A DNA stretch of 27,790 nt from an uncultured Alphaproteobacteria bacterium (GTDB taxonomy: Bacteria; Pseudomonadota; Alphaproteobacteria; HIMB59; GCA-002718135): contig CABYKC010000009.1 in the NCBI GenBank assembly GCA_902519435.1, positions 1 to 27,790 of the forward strand, in the 5' to 3' direction. Below are positions 1 to 7,255 of this stretch, piece after piece. Positions within the stretch are counted from its first letter, which is position 1. Every line of letters begins with the position of its first letter. A program made the position numbers and the translations under genes. The notes under the pieces are model-generated. The model saw nothing but the letters and a program-made list of their open reading frames with translations. It did not search any database and was not told the origin of the DNA.

Positions 1-262
1 AGGCAACAACATAATGGTTTTTTTTATCTAAACCTACAATCTGTGAAATGCCAATTGAAGGAACAAAATATTTAATTGGCTCAATAAAACCATAATCAGA
101 ATGAGATTTGTAAAGTGGATATTTTTCATATGTTTTCTGATTATATGAAGCATTCGCACCACCATAATGTTCTCCATAACTAGAAATTGCCCATCCATAA
201 TTTGGGATTTCTTTTTGATTTAGTTTAATTATGTTTATTTCGTCTCCACCTTGAGGTCCGTG
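1..262 (-). pseudogene. PQQ-dependent sugar dehydrogenase fragment (glucose/sorbosone dehydrogenase family)
   Basis: The minus strand is open from 262 to the window edge and encodes about 87 residues. They begin HGPQGGDEINII, followed by a NYGWAISSYGEHYGG-like stretch and EPIKYFVPSIGISQIVG. These are landmarks of the soluble PQQ sugar dehydrogenase (glucose/sorbosone dehydrogenase) beta-propeller, which oxidises aldoses in the periplasm. The first codon of the homology (His, 260-262) is preceded directly by an in-frame TAG (263-265) and there is no start codon, so the N-terminal part of the gene is missing at the junction with the next gene. The C-terminal end runs out of the window. The family call is fairly secure. 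Whether this is a true pseudogene or an assembly break cannot be told from the sequence. Confidence 0.7.
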
Positions 263-1086
263 CTACTTCAAAAGATTTAATCAAATGGGATTATTATGGA
301 ACAGTTTTATCACCTTCAAAAAAAGAAAATTTTGATAATTACACAGTATGGACAGGATCAATATTAAATGAAAATTCTCAATGGCATTACTTCTATACTG
401 GAAGAAATAAAAGTGAAAATGGAGTTAAACAAAGAATAGGTCATGCATTAGGTAATACCCCCTACTCTTTTGAAAGATGTGGTAATGGGTTAGCTTTAGA
501 TTTAGATTCAAATATTTATTTAGAAGTTAATAAAAATGGATTTTGGAAAGATCGAGCTATGAGAGATCCATGGGTAATGAAACATCCTAAAGAAAATAAA
601 TATATAATGGCTTACACAGCAAGGGCATTGATAAATGATGATCCTTATCAGTGTGGAGTTATAGGAATGGCAGAGTCAACTAACCTATATGATTGGAAAT
701 CAACTAAACCACTTTTTGGAGGGTTATTTAGTCAACTTGAAGTACCCCAAATTTTTCAAGTAAATAATAAATGGTATTGTTTATTTTGTAATCACCCTGA
801 AGATTGGTCTGATAAATTTAAACAAAATTATAACGGTCCTATTAGAAGAGGCACTCATTATTTAATATCAGATAACTTTGATGGACCCTGGAAAATTGCT
901 CCAGGATCTTTTTTAACTTCAGATGCTGAAGAAGAATTATATGCTGGAAGAATTATACAAATAGAAAATGATTATTATTTTATGGCTTTTTTACATGATG
1001 ATAAAGACGGAAATTTCATAGGTGAAATTTGTGATCCTATACCTTTGTCTTTTAATTCTGAAGGAATTATGAGTTTAAATATTTAG
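262..1086 (+). CDS. GH32-like glycoside hydrolase, 5'-truncated
   Basis: The frame is open from 229, but recognisable homology starts at about 262 with ATSKDLIKWDYYGTVLSP, which matches the HATSKDLxHW block of GH32-type five-bladed propellers (fructan/sucrose hydrolases). Next come a WTGSI block, MRDPWV (the RDP motif) and SQLEVPQIF, the position of the acid/base E(C/V)P motif. The first blade with the catalytic nucleophile (WMNDPNG region), roughly 50-70 residues, is absent, and the only in-frame ATG is at 559, inside the RDP block. The product is therefore unlikely to be active as it stands. It converges with the epimerase gene, and their stop codons overlap. Substrate unknown; GH43 or GH68 relatives share the fold and cannot be fully excluded. 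Confidence 0.65.
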   Translation, partial: ATSKDLIKWDYYGTVLSPSKKENFDNYTVWTGSILNENSQWHYFYTGRNKSENGVKQRIGHALGNTPYSFERCGNGLALDLDSNIYLEVNKNGFWKDRAMRDPWVMKHPKENKYIMAYTARALINDDPYQCGVIGMAESTNLYDWKSTKPLFGGLFSQLEVPQIFQVNNKWYCLFCNHPEDWSDKFKQNYNGPIRRGTHYLISDNFDGPWKIAPGSFLTSDAEEELYAGRIIQIENDYYFMAFLHDDKDGNFIGEICDPIPLSFNSEGIMSLNI

Positions 1087-1937
1087 ATATAATTTTTCCA
1101 AGAGTATTCAGGTTTAAAACCTAAAATATTTTTTGCTTTCTCATTACTCAATAGTGTTTTATTTTTTCCAATATCACCCTTAATATTAATCTTTGGAAAT
1201 ACTTTGTCTAAAAGTGATTTATTATCTTCTTCCATAACAGTATCATCAGCAGCTATGATAAAATGATCTGCACCTTTTATTTTGCTTTCCATTGCTAATA
1301 AACAAGCTTTGGCTACATCTCTAGCATCAATATAGCCCCAAAAATTCCATTTTCTTAAAAATGGATCATTTTGAAATGATTTAAATTGTTTGTAATCATG
1401 TTCTTCCATAATATTAGAATAACGGAGACCAATAATTTTCATTTCAGGATTTCTCCTACAAAATTGTCTTGCCATTTCTTCACCCATTACTTTAGAAAGT
1501 GAATAACTTGACTCTGGACGCGGGTCATATTCTTCATCAACAGGCACATAAGGTGGATAAGTATCAAAAGGTAAACCTAGAACTGTTTCACTTGATGCCC
1601 AAACAATATTATTTATTTTTATAACTTTAGCTGCTTGAAATATATTATAAGTGCTTAAAGTATTTGCTCTGAATGTTTTATGATTTGCTTCCAAACCGGA
1701 GGCAGGAATAGCTGCTTGATGAATTACCGCATCTATTCCATTAATACGATCATCTATTTCAGATACAGACTCAATCGCTTCTCCAAAATTTTCTAAATCG
1801 ACTTTAGTAAATGGAACTTCTAACTCAGGAAGATTGACTAAATCTACATTGAAGACATTATAATTATTTTTTAATAATAGTTTTATTGTCGCTCTACCAG
1901 CTTTTCCTGACCCTCCAGTAACTAAAATATTTTTCAT
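1083..1937 (-). CDS. NAD-dependent epimerase/dehydratase (extended SDR family)
   Basis: 284 residues, near the usual length for a small extended SDR. The Rossmann glycine motif TGGSGKAG is at residues 7-14, and the catalytic pair is Y145-x3-K149 (YSLSK) preceded by S115/S116 (WASSE). VIHQAAIP (71-78) is typical of UDP-glucose 4-epimerase and uronate-dehydrogenase-like enzymes. It probably acts on a nucleotide sugar or sugar acid in the cytoplasm; the exact substrate cannot be assigned. Starts at ATG 1937, divergent from the membrane protein gene at 2011 and convergent with the truncated glycosidase, so it may belong to a sugar-use region that continues to the left. Confidence 0.85.
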   Translation of the reverse strand: MKNILVTGGSGKAGRATIKLLLKNNYNVFNVDLVNLPELEVPFTKVDLENFGEAIESVSEIDDRINGIDAVIHQAAIPASGLEANHKTFRANTLSTYNIFQAAKVIKINNIVWASSETVLGLPFDTYPPYVPVDEEYDPRPESSYSLSKVMGEEMARQFCRRNPEMKIIGLRYSNIMEEHDYKQFKSFQNDPFLRKWNFWGYIDARDVAKACLLAMESKIKGADHFIIAADDTVMEEDNKSLLDKVFPKINIKGDIGKNKTLLSNEKAKNILGFKPEYSWKNYI

Positions 1938-1998
1938 TTTAATTTACTTTAATAACTTTTTTATAAAGAATCATCAATTTTTTGATTATTATATTAAT

Positions 1999-2006
1999 AA
2001 AGGAGA
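1999..2006 (+). promoter_or_regulatory. Strong Shine-Dalgarno sequence
   Basis: AAAGGAGA lies 4 bases before the ATG at 2011. It is one of the few textbook ribosome binding sites in this window and supports this start and good expression of the gene. Confidence 0.7.
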
Positions 2007-2010
2007 TTTT

Positions 2011-2442
2011 ATGGCTGAATATATTTTAGAAGCTGGAGGAACAATGGCATTTGCATTCCATGTTTTATTTATGCTTTTTAATTTATTTATTATTTATCAA
2101 TTTTATTTCAATGATAAATTTTTTAATGAATTAGGATTTTCGAATGAGGAGCCAAAATTAGTTTTTAGAGGCCCTTTAGGTGCAGTTTTTTTAACAATGT
2201 TGTTAATGTCTATACTATTAACCTTTGATGTTACTGGGAATACTTATGAAGAAAATGTGGTACAATATAAATTCTGGTATTCATTTTTGTTTATGCTTTT
2301 TGCTATTGCTTTAATTAGTTCAGTAGTTAGATATTTTAATCTCGTAAATAATTACGGAATCACACCAAATATAAGAGGTGTTATGTTTCCATTAGTTGGA
2401 TTAATTTTAATTATTATTAGAACAGTATTTGAGGGTTACTAA
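2011..2442 (+). CDS. Small membrane protein of unknown function
   Basis: 143 residues, not recognised. Four hydrophobic segments at about residues 12-32, 54-74, 86-107 and 121-140 suggest a four-helix inner-membrane protein without a cleavable signal peptide. Start supported by a strong Shine-Dalgarno sequence. It stands alone, divergent from the epimerase gene, and ends at a bidirectional hairpin terminator, so it is probably a single-gene transcript. Confidence 0.75.
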   Translation: MAEYILEAGGTMAFAFHVLFMLFNLFIIYQFYFNDKFFNELGFSNEEPKLVFRGPLGAVFLTMLLMSILLTFDVTGNTYEENVVQYKFWYSFLFMLFAIALISSVVRYFNLVNNYGITPNIRGVMFPLVGLILIIIRTVFEGY

Positions 2443-2443
2443 T

Positions 2444-2475
2444 AAAATACAAGCGGTTTAATAACCGCTTGTTTT
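2444..2475. terminator. Bidirectional intrinsic terminator
   Basis: A perfect 10-bp stem, ACAAGCGGTT (2449-2458) and AACCGCTTGT (2463-2472), with a 4-base loop. An A-run precedes it (2444-2447) and a T-run follows (2472-2475). It lies between the convergent genes ending at 2442 (+) and 2474 (-), so it can stop transcription from both sides. The stem is strikingly GC-rich for this sequence. Confidence 0.85.
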
Positions 2476-2866
2476 AATTAAAATAACTTCTTATCCTATT
2501 TCTTGATGCAAAATGTAAGATTAATGAAACTATAGATAAGAATAAAACAAAATAGTATTCTCGAAATTCAACTTGACTAGTGTAAAAAACAAATAAACAA
2601 CAAACTGTAAATGATTTAATATAAATTTCTAAAAACTGAATAGGATAAAGTTTGTCTGATTGAAAAAAAAGATATCTAAAACCAAAGTAAGCAAAAGTTA
2701 GAAAAACAGCTAATCTGACTGAAGTAATTCTATGATATAGTATTTCTTGTTTTTCAACAATAGTGAATGGAAAATAAATAGTTACACCTATAATCTCTGC
2801 AATTATAAATGCAATTGCCCATAAACTTAATAAACCAATGATAATTTTAGCTAATGTTTTTACCAT
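2474..2866 (-). CDS. Small membrane protein of unknown function
   Basis: 130 residues, mostly hydrophobic, with probable membrane helices at about residues 8-32, 48-68, 80-100 and 104-121, then a basic tail (RNRIRSYFN). No family recognised. It ends within the shared hairpin terminator at 2444-2475. Starts at ATG 2866; the 121 bases upstream are AT-rich with no feature I can name. Confidence 0.65.
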   Translation of the reverse strand: MVKTLAKIIIGLLSLWAIAFIIAEIIGVTIYFPFTIVEKQEILYHRITSVRLAVFLTFAYFGFRYLFFQSDKLYPIQFLEIYIKSFTVCCLFVFYTSQVEFREYYFVLFLSIVSLILHFASRNRIRSYFN

Positions 2867-2987
2867 AATAAAATTTATGGTCTTTTTTTTACAAGGGTTT
2901 TGACCAACCTATTTAAATATTTTAACTAAAATTTAAAAAAAATATATAAATATTGATTTGATTGCAGAAAAATTGAGTTATTTCTTA

Positions 2988-3386
2988 TCAAAAATTATCT
3001 TTAACTGGTGAAAAATATAAAAGAATCAAAATTGCACCACTAATCAATCCACCAATTTGATCAAGCATCCCACTAAAAGCAGTATAAATAACAGAACCAC
3101 TAAAATAATTAAGAACTATACCAGCTACTACTAAAAATAAATACAGTGGTTTACCATAGGAGATAAATCGATAAAGTAAATTTAAAGTAAATAGATATAA
3201 AAAGAATAAACTAATAGAAATTATTCGAGAAAAATTTTCAAAATTAGATAATAATCCATCATTTAAATTTTTATAAAGATTTGAAATTTCAGATGGTTGA
3301 TACATAGATGATATAACCATTAAAATTATAACAATAAAGTCTGCTAAAATTAAATTTTTAAAAATTTTTTCAATTTCCATTATCAT
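2988..3386 (-). CDS. Small membrane protein of unknown function
   Basis: 132 residues. After a short N-terminal stretch (MIMEIEKIFKN) there are hydrophobic segments at about 12-28, 52-72, 79-101 and 108-127, so probably a four-helix membrane protein. No motif or family recognised. M1 or M3 could be the start. A long imperfect inverted repeat (3405-3479) lies just upstream. Confidence 0.65.
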   Translation of the reverse strand: MIMEIEKIFKNLILADFIVIILMVISSMYQPSEISNLYKNLNDGLLSNFENFSRIISISLFFLYLFTLNLLYRFISYGKPLYLFLVVAGIVLNYFSGSVIYTAFSGMLDQIGGLISGAILILLYFSPVKDNF

Positions 3387-3404
3387 ATAGATAGGCTAGG
3401 TAAT

Positions 3405-3479
3405 GTATAAAATAAATCTAAATAATGATTATAATGAAGAAATGATTTTAAAAATCAGATATAGATTTATGTTTTATAC
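3405..3479. repeat. Long imperfect inverted repeat with inner hairpin
   Basis: GTATAAAATAAATCTA (3405-3420) is complementary to 3462-3479 (TAGATTTATGTTTTATAC) apart from a two-base bulge. A second small inverted repeat, GATTTT-A-AAAATC (3444-3456), lies in the loop. It sits between the 3' end of the gene ending at 3484 and the start at 3386 (both -). It could be a processing or attenuation structure in the transcript; AT-only pairing makes chance a serious alternative. Confidence 0.35.
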
Positions 3480-3483
3480 TAAT

Positions 3484-3843
3484 TTATATTGATTGAATGA
3501 CATCTGAAGAATGAATAGTTACTCTTTGTTCACAATTTTTTGCAAATTCATCTAAATCATCTCTAAAATAACTTCCATTATTTTGAGCAAGCATAAAATG
3601 ATTATCTATTCCAGCCTGGTTTTCATAAATTTCTGTTAAAATAAGAGCAATGTTTCCTGTCTCGACTCCTTCTTTAAATTCAGGTCCGATTGACCAATTT
3701 AATACTATAAGAGCCTTTTCTCCTTCTTTAGTGTGAGTTTCATTCATCCATTTAACATGATCTTCAGCTACTCGCTTTGCAACATCTGAAAGTTCAGGTT
3801 TAAAGATCCATATAAATTGTAGTTGTTTTTTATCTTGGTACAT
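3484..3843 (-). CDS. Small cytosolic protein, possibly dimeric alpha/beta-barrel (ABM-like)
   Basis: 119 residues with alternating strand and helix pattern: LQFIWIFKP, then an amphipathic helix, LIVLNWSIGPEF, NIALILTEIYEN and a C-terminal helix. This resembles ferredoxin-like dimeric alpha/beta-barrel proteins (antibiotic biosynthesis monooxygenase/YCII type), but I cannot name the family. A good Shine-Dalgarno sequence (GAAGGA, 3850-3855) precedes ATG 3843. It follows the transglutaminase gene by 38 bases in the same direction, so it may be the last gene of the ATP-grasp operon, though it has its own ribosome binding site. Confidence 0.6.
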   Translation of the reverse strand: MYQDKKQLQFIWIFKPELSDVAKRVAEDHVKWMNETHTKEGEKALIVLNWSIGPEFKEGVETGNIALILTEIYENQAGIDNHFMLAQNNGSYFRDDLDEFAKNCEQRVTIHSSDVIQSI

Positions 3844-3881
3844 ATTTTTCCTTCTTTATTTTGGAACTTTAACAAATTTTT

Positions 3882-4721
3882 TTATTGTTGAGAATTATTT
3901 TCAAGTGTTTGAACGTGTATATCTAAGTTTTCAATCAAATTGTTTTGCCCATTATGTCCGTAGAATACCCCTTTTATAGGTGCAGCTTCACTTGCATCAA
4001 GGCCACAAGATACTCTTATATATCTTTCATCAGGGCTACAACCATTTGTAGGATCAAAACCAACCCAGCCAAGATTATTTATAAAAAATTCTGCCCATGC
4101 ATGTGTTGACTGAAATTCTGATGAATGTGAATTATTATGCATGTAACCGTTAACATATCTAGCAGGTATATTGATTGTTCTAGCAGCTGACACCATTATG
4201 TGTGCTTGGTCCTGACATACACCCTTTTTTTGATTATAAGCTACCTGAGCTGTTGTTTCATTATTTGTTGAAAGAGGTTTATATTCAACTTTTTCTCTTA
4301 CTAAATTCATTAAATTGTGAGAAATGAGTAATCTTTCATCGTTGTTAAAACCATTTTTTGCTTCTAAAGCTAAATTTTTTATGTCTACATCTGGAATAGT
4401 TAAATTTGAATTCCTTAAATAAACACAAGGATCTAATTTATCATCTGGGTTAAAATAAACCCCTTTTGTATCAAAAGTTTCTACTTTACCAAGAACAGTA
4501 AACTGAATTTTTTTTACTTTTTTTAAACTGGTAAAACTTTGTATATTATTTGCTTCTCCATCTTTATAGACTGCAGATTTTTCTGCAGAGTCATGATGAA
4601 CATTCCAATCTAGAATTTTTAAACCATTATATTCAGATGGATAAAGTTTAGTTGATTGTATAAGTCCAGCTACAGGATTTTTATATTCATATTTAGTTGT
4701 ATGCTCAATTATTATTTCCAT
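3882..4721 (-). CDS. Transglutaminase-like cysteine protease family protein
   Basis: 279 residues. The bacterial transglutaminase N-terminal beta region is followed by a papain-like core whose triad is visible: Cys169 in GVCQDQAH, His207 in THAWAEF and Asp223 in GFDPTNG. This is the COG1305 type that accompanies alpha-E and circularly permuted ATP-grasp proteins. In the family the core acts as a peptidase, amidase or transamidating enzyme; the substrate is not known. No signal peptide or membrane segment, so it is likely cytoplasmic. Its ATG shares one base with the stop codon of the upstream alpha-E gene (TAATG), which means translational coupling. Third gene of the riboswitch-controlled operon. 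Confidence 0.9.
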   Translation of the reverse strand: MEIIIEHTTKYEYKNPVAGLIQSTKLYPSEYNGLKILDWNVHHDSAEKSAVYKDGEANNIQSFTSLKKVKKIQFTVLGKVETFDTKGVYFNPDDKLDPCVYLRNSNLTIPDVDIKNLALEAKNGFNNDERLLISHNLMNLVREKVEYKPLSTNNETTAQVAYNQKKGVCQDQAHIMVSAARTINIPARYVNGYMHNNSHSSEFQSTHAWAEFFINNLGWVGFDPTNGCSPDERYIRVSCGLDASEAAPIKGVFYGHNGQNNLIENLDIHVQTLENNSQQ

Positions 4722-5656
4722 TAATTAAAAAACTCCTTTTGAATATCAGAATCTACGCTTGAAATTTTATTAATAAATTGTGTAACAAATTCATGAAGAC
4801 CAAAATCAACAATTGACTCAATTTTCTCTTCTTGAATTTTAATATTAAGATCTTTTAAGGTATTATAAATTTTATTAACTTTCTCTGGACTGCAAGTCAA
4901 ATTTGTTAAGTGTTTTACAATGTTTTGTATACAAAAACTAAGTGATCTTGGGCAATCACTGTTTAGTACTAAAAAATCAGCTATCTTTGTAGAAGTAACA
5001 TCGCCATCGTATGCCCAACGAAAAGCTCTAAAAGATGATAAAGATCTAAGGAGTATACTCCACTGCATATTATCAATATTACCTCCGATATATTGAGGTT
5101 TAGGTAGTAAAACAAAATATTTAACATCTAATAATCTTGCAGAATTATCTGCCCTTTCAACAAATAATCCTAAATAAAGAAAGTTATAACCATCGTTTCT
5201 TAATAAAGAACTTAATGAACCTCTAAATAAATTTACTTGTTCTATAGTCCATTCAGTTAAATTAGGAAGGTCTGATGCATTAAAATTATTATTTTTTAAT
5301 TTTAAAATTTCTTGATAAGTTTTGTTAATAGCTAGCCAAGATTCAGGTGTGAATGAAGTTCTTACAACTAAAGCATTTCTTCTAGCATTAAGAATACAAT
5401 TAAAAACAGATGATGGATTATCTTCATCGAAAAATAAATAATCTTCAACTTTTTTTTGTTCAATAATATTATATTTATTCTTGTATCCTTGTATTGCGCC
5501 TGCAGCAGCTAAAACAGATTCCCACTCATTATTGTAGCCATTTGGATTAGGAAATAATGACATTCTATAACCTACATCTAAGAGTCTAGCATTAGTCTCG
5601 GCTCTCTCCATGTATCTACTAATCCAGTAAAGATACTCAGCTGTTCTACTTAACAT
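4721..5656 (-). CDS. Alpha-E domain protein (COG2307)
   Basis: 311 residues, essentially all helical. It opens MLSRTAEYLYWISRYMERAE, the hallmark of the alpha-E family, and repeats a related motif LGLFVERADNSARLLDVKY in the middle; SFRAFRWAYDGDV and LVLNSDCPRSL are also family landmarks. Its biochemical role is unknown; by established comparative genomics (amidoligase/ATP-grasp systems) it is a constant partner of the circularly permuted ATP-grasp protein. It starts 6 bases after the ATP-grasp stop and overlaps the transglutaminase start by one base, so the three genes are almost certainly one translationally coupled operon. Confidence 0.9.
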   Translation of the reverse strand: MLSRTAEYLYWISRYMERAETNARLLDVGYRMSLFPNPNGYNNEWESVLAAAGAIQGYKNKYNIIEQKKVEDYLFFDEDNPSSVFNCILNARRNALVVRTSFTPESWLAINKTYQEILKLKNNNFNASDLPNLTEWTIEQVNLFRGSLSSLLRNDGYNFLYLGLFVERADNSARLLDVKYFVLLPKPQYIGGNIDNMQWSILLRSLSSFRAFRWAYDGDVTSTKIADFLVLNSDCPRSLSFCIQNIVKHLTNLTCSPEKVNKIYNTLKDLNIKIQEEKIESIVDFGLHEFVTQFINKISSVDSDIQKEFFN

Positions 5657-5662
5657 TGTATC

Positions 5663-7069
5663 TCATTCCGCTAAAACCCATGTATCTTTGACTCCACCAC
5701 CTTGACTTGAATTAACAACGAAAGATCCCTCGTTCATTGCAACTCTTGTTAAACCTCCAGAACTTAATTGTGCATTTTCCCCCATTAAACAAAAAGGTCT
5801 CAAATCAACTCTTCTTCCTTCAACTTGATTTTTTATCAAAGTTGGAGAGAATGATAGATCTAAGAGAGGCTGAGCAATATACCCCCGAGGATTTGCGGAA
5901 AGTTTTCTTCTAAATTCTTCAATTGAGGATTTAGAGGATTTTGGACCTATTAGCATCCCGTATCCTCCAGAGCCATCAACTTCTTTTACAACAAGATCAG
6001 ATAAGTTATCTAATACATAATTAAGATCATCATCTTTGTCACAACTCCATGTTTGAACATTTTCTAATATTGGTTGTTCTCCTAAATAAAATTTTATCAT
6101 TTCTGGAACATATATATAAATTGCTTTGTCATCTGCGATACCGGCACCCGGAGCTGAACAAATATTTACTCCTCCAGTTCTATACACATCCATAATTCCA
6201 GGTATTCCAATTACTGAATTTGGGTTAAAACAAAGAGGATCTAAAAAATCATCATCTATCCTTCTATATACAACGTCTACTTTTTTGGGACCATCTACGG
6301 TTTTCATGTATAGAAATTCACCCTCAACAAACAAATCAGTAGACTCTACCATTTCAATACCCATTTGATCGGATAGAAAACTATGTTCATAATAAGCACT
6401 ATTCAATGGACCAGGTGTAAGAAGAACACATACTGGCTCAGATGTGTTACATTTTATTGGAGCTAAACTCATTAAAGTCTGAAGTAATCTTGTTGGATAA
6501 TCATCAATAGGTGTAACTCGATTTGTATGAAATAAATCAGGAAACATTCTCATCATTATTTCTCTATTTTCTAACATGTATGATACACCGCTAGGTGTTC
6601 TACAATTATCTTCTAATACAAAATACTCATTATGATTTGTTCTCACTAAATCGATACCTACTATTGGACTATAAATTGATCTAGGTGGTGTAAAACCAAA
6701 CATTGAAACTTCGTAAGATTTTTTTTTAAAAATTAATTCTTTGGGTATAATATTAGCTTTTATTATTTCTCCTTGATTATAAATGTCTGCCAAAAAAGCA
6801 TTTAAAGCTTTCGCTCTTTGAATTACTCCTTTTTCTAATTTAGACCATTCACTAAAAGTAAAAATTCTTGGAATTAAATCAAATGGTATTATTCTCTCTC
6901 TTGCTGTTTCACTATTAGTTGAGAATGTTATTCCTATATTTCTAAAATGAGTCTCTGCCTCAGCATTTTTTTCATTAATCACTTTAGCAGTCATTTTTTC
7001 TAACCATTCATTTATATTGTTATAGTGATTTCTGATTAGACTCTCAGATTGATACATTTCATTAAACAT
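5663..7069 (-). CDS. Circularly permuted ATP-grasp protein (COG2308 type)
   Basis: 468 residues. Visible landmarks are LEDNCRTPSGVSYMLENR (152-169), SAPGAGIADDKAIY (305-318), the glycine-rich nucleotide loop KEVDGSGGYG (362-371), VDLRPF (421-426) and the C-terminal NSSQGGGVKDTWV (453-465). ATP-grasp enzymes activate a carboxylate as acyl phosphate and join it to an amine. This subfamily is predicted to be a peptide or amide ligase; its product has not been established to my knowledge. First gene of the operon with alpha-E and transglutaminase. The ATG at 7069 has no Shine-Dalgarno sequence and lies 2 bases after the stop of a 17-codon leader ORF, so translation may depend on that ORF; M5 (7057) is an alternative start. 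Preceded by two tandem glutamine riboswitches. Confidence 0.9.
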   Translation of the reverse strand: MFNEMYQSESLIRNHYNNINEWLEKMTAKVINEKNAEAETHFRNIGITFSTNSETARERIIPFDLIPRIFTFSEWSKLEKGVIQRAKALNAFLADIYNQGEIIKANIIPKELIFKKKSYEVSMFGFTPPRSIYSPIVGIDLVRTNHNEYFVLEDNCRTPSGVSYMLENREIMMRMFPDLFHTNRVTPIDDYPTRLLQTLMSLAPIKCNTSEPVCVLLTPGPLNSAYYEHSFLSDQMGIEMVESTDLFVEGEFLYMKTVDGPKKVDVVYRRIDDDFLDPLCFNPNSVIGIPGIMDVYRTGGVNICSAPGAGIADDKAIYIYVPEMIKFYLGEQPILENVQTWSCDKDDDLNYVLDNLSDLVVKEVDGSGGYGMLIGPKSSKSSIEEFRRKLSANPRGYIAQPLLDLSFSPTLIKNQVEGRRVDLRPFCLMGENAQLSSGGLTRVAMNEGSFVVNSSQGGGVKDTWVLAE

Positions 7070-7071
7070 AT

Positions 7072-7125
7072 TTAGTACGATGAAATGAATGAAGTATTTA
7101 TAAATCCAATCTTAATACCTATCAT
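7072..7125 (-). CDS. 17-codon leader peptide ORF
   Basis: ATG 7125 opens a 17-residue ORF (MIGIKIGFINTSFISSY) that stops at 7072-7074, 2 bases before the ATP-grasp start. A Shine-Dalgarno-like GAAAGGA (7138-7144) lies 12 bases upstream, slightly far but the only one in the leader. That motif sits in the loop of a hairpin. Known glutamine-riboswitch relatives ('Downstream-peptide' RNAs) also precede short ORFs, which makes a real leader peptide plausible. No residue bias suggests classical attenuation by codon starvation. Too short to be sure. Confidence 0.45.
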   Translation of the reverse strand: MIGIKIGFINTSFISSY

Positions 7126-7130
7126 ATTTA

Positions 7131-7154
7131 ATAACAGTCCTTTCAATCTGTTAT
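7131..7154 (-). promoter_or_regulatory. Hairpin enclosing the leader Shine-Dalgarno (possible expression platform)
   Basis: On the minus strand ATAACAG (7154-7148) pairs perfectly with CTGTTAT (7137-7131), a 7-bp stem whose 10-base loop holds GAAAGGA. The AACAGAT at 7152-7146 is identical to the 3' arm of the P2 stem in the nearer riboswitch copy and so could pair with that stem's 5' arm ATCTGTT (7233-7227). This offers a simple switch between two structures. No U-run follows, so control of translation is more likely than of termination. Inferred from pairing only. Confidence 0.5.
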
Positions 7155-7188
7155 AGTTCATGCTTAGCTATGGATTTTAATAAGATCC

Positions 7189-7241
7189 GCGTTCCTTCAG
7201 CTTTAGCTTACTTCCGATCTGTTAAAAACAGATTGAACGAT
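7189..7241 (-). ncRNA. Glutamine riboswitch (glnA RNA motif), copy 2, nearest the gene
   Basis: 53 bases read on the minus strand as ATCGTTCA, a 7-bp P2 hairpin (ATCTGTT-TTT-AACAGAT), CGGAAGTA, a small P3 hairpin (AGC-TAAA-GCT) and GAAGGAACGC. CGTTC at the 5' end pairs with GAACG at the 3' end as P1. The conserved CGGAAGTA and GAAGGAACGC joining strands around a three-way junction are the signature of the glnA RNA motif, an established L-glutamine-binding aptamer. Its 3' end is 63 bases before the leader ORF and 119 bases before the ATP-grasp ATG. Confidence is high because the second copy shows compensatory changes in both stems. Confidence 0.9.
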
Positions 7242-7255
7242 TTAATAACTTGCAT

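Noticed and set aside
6126..6368. Plus-strand ORF of 80 codons
   Set aside because: It lies wholly antisense within the well-supported ATP-grasp gene and has no recognisable product.
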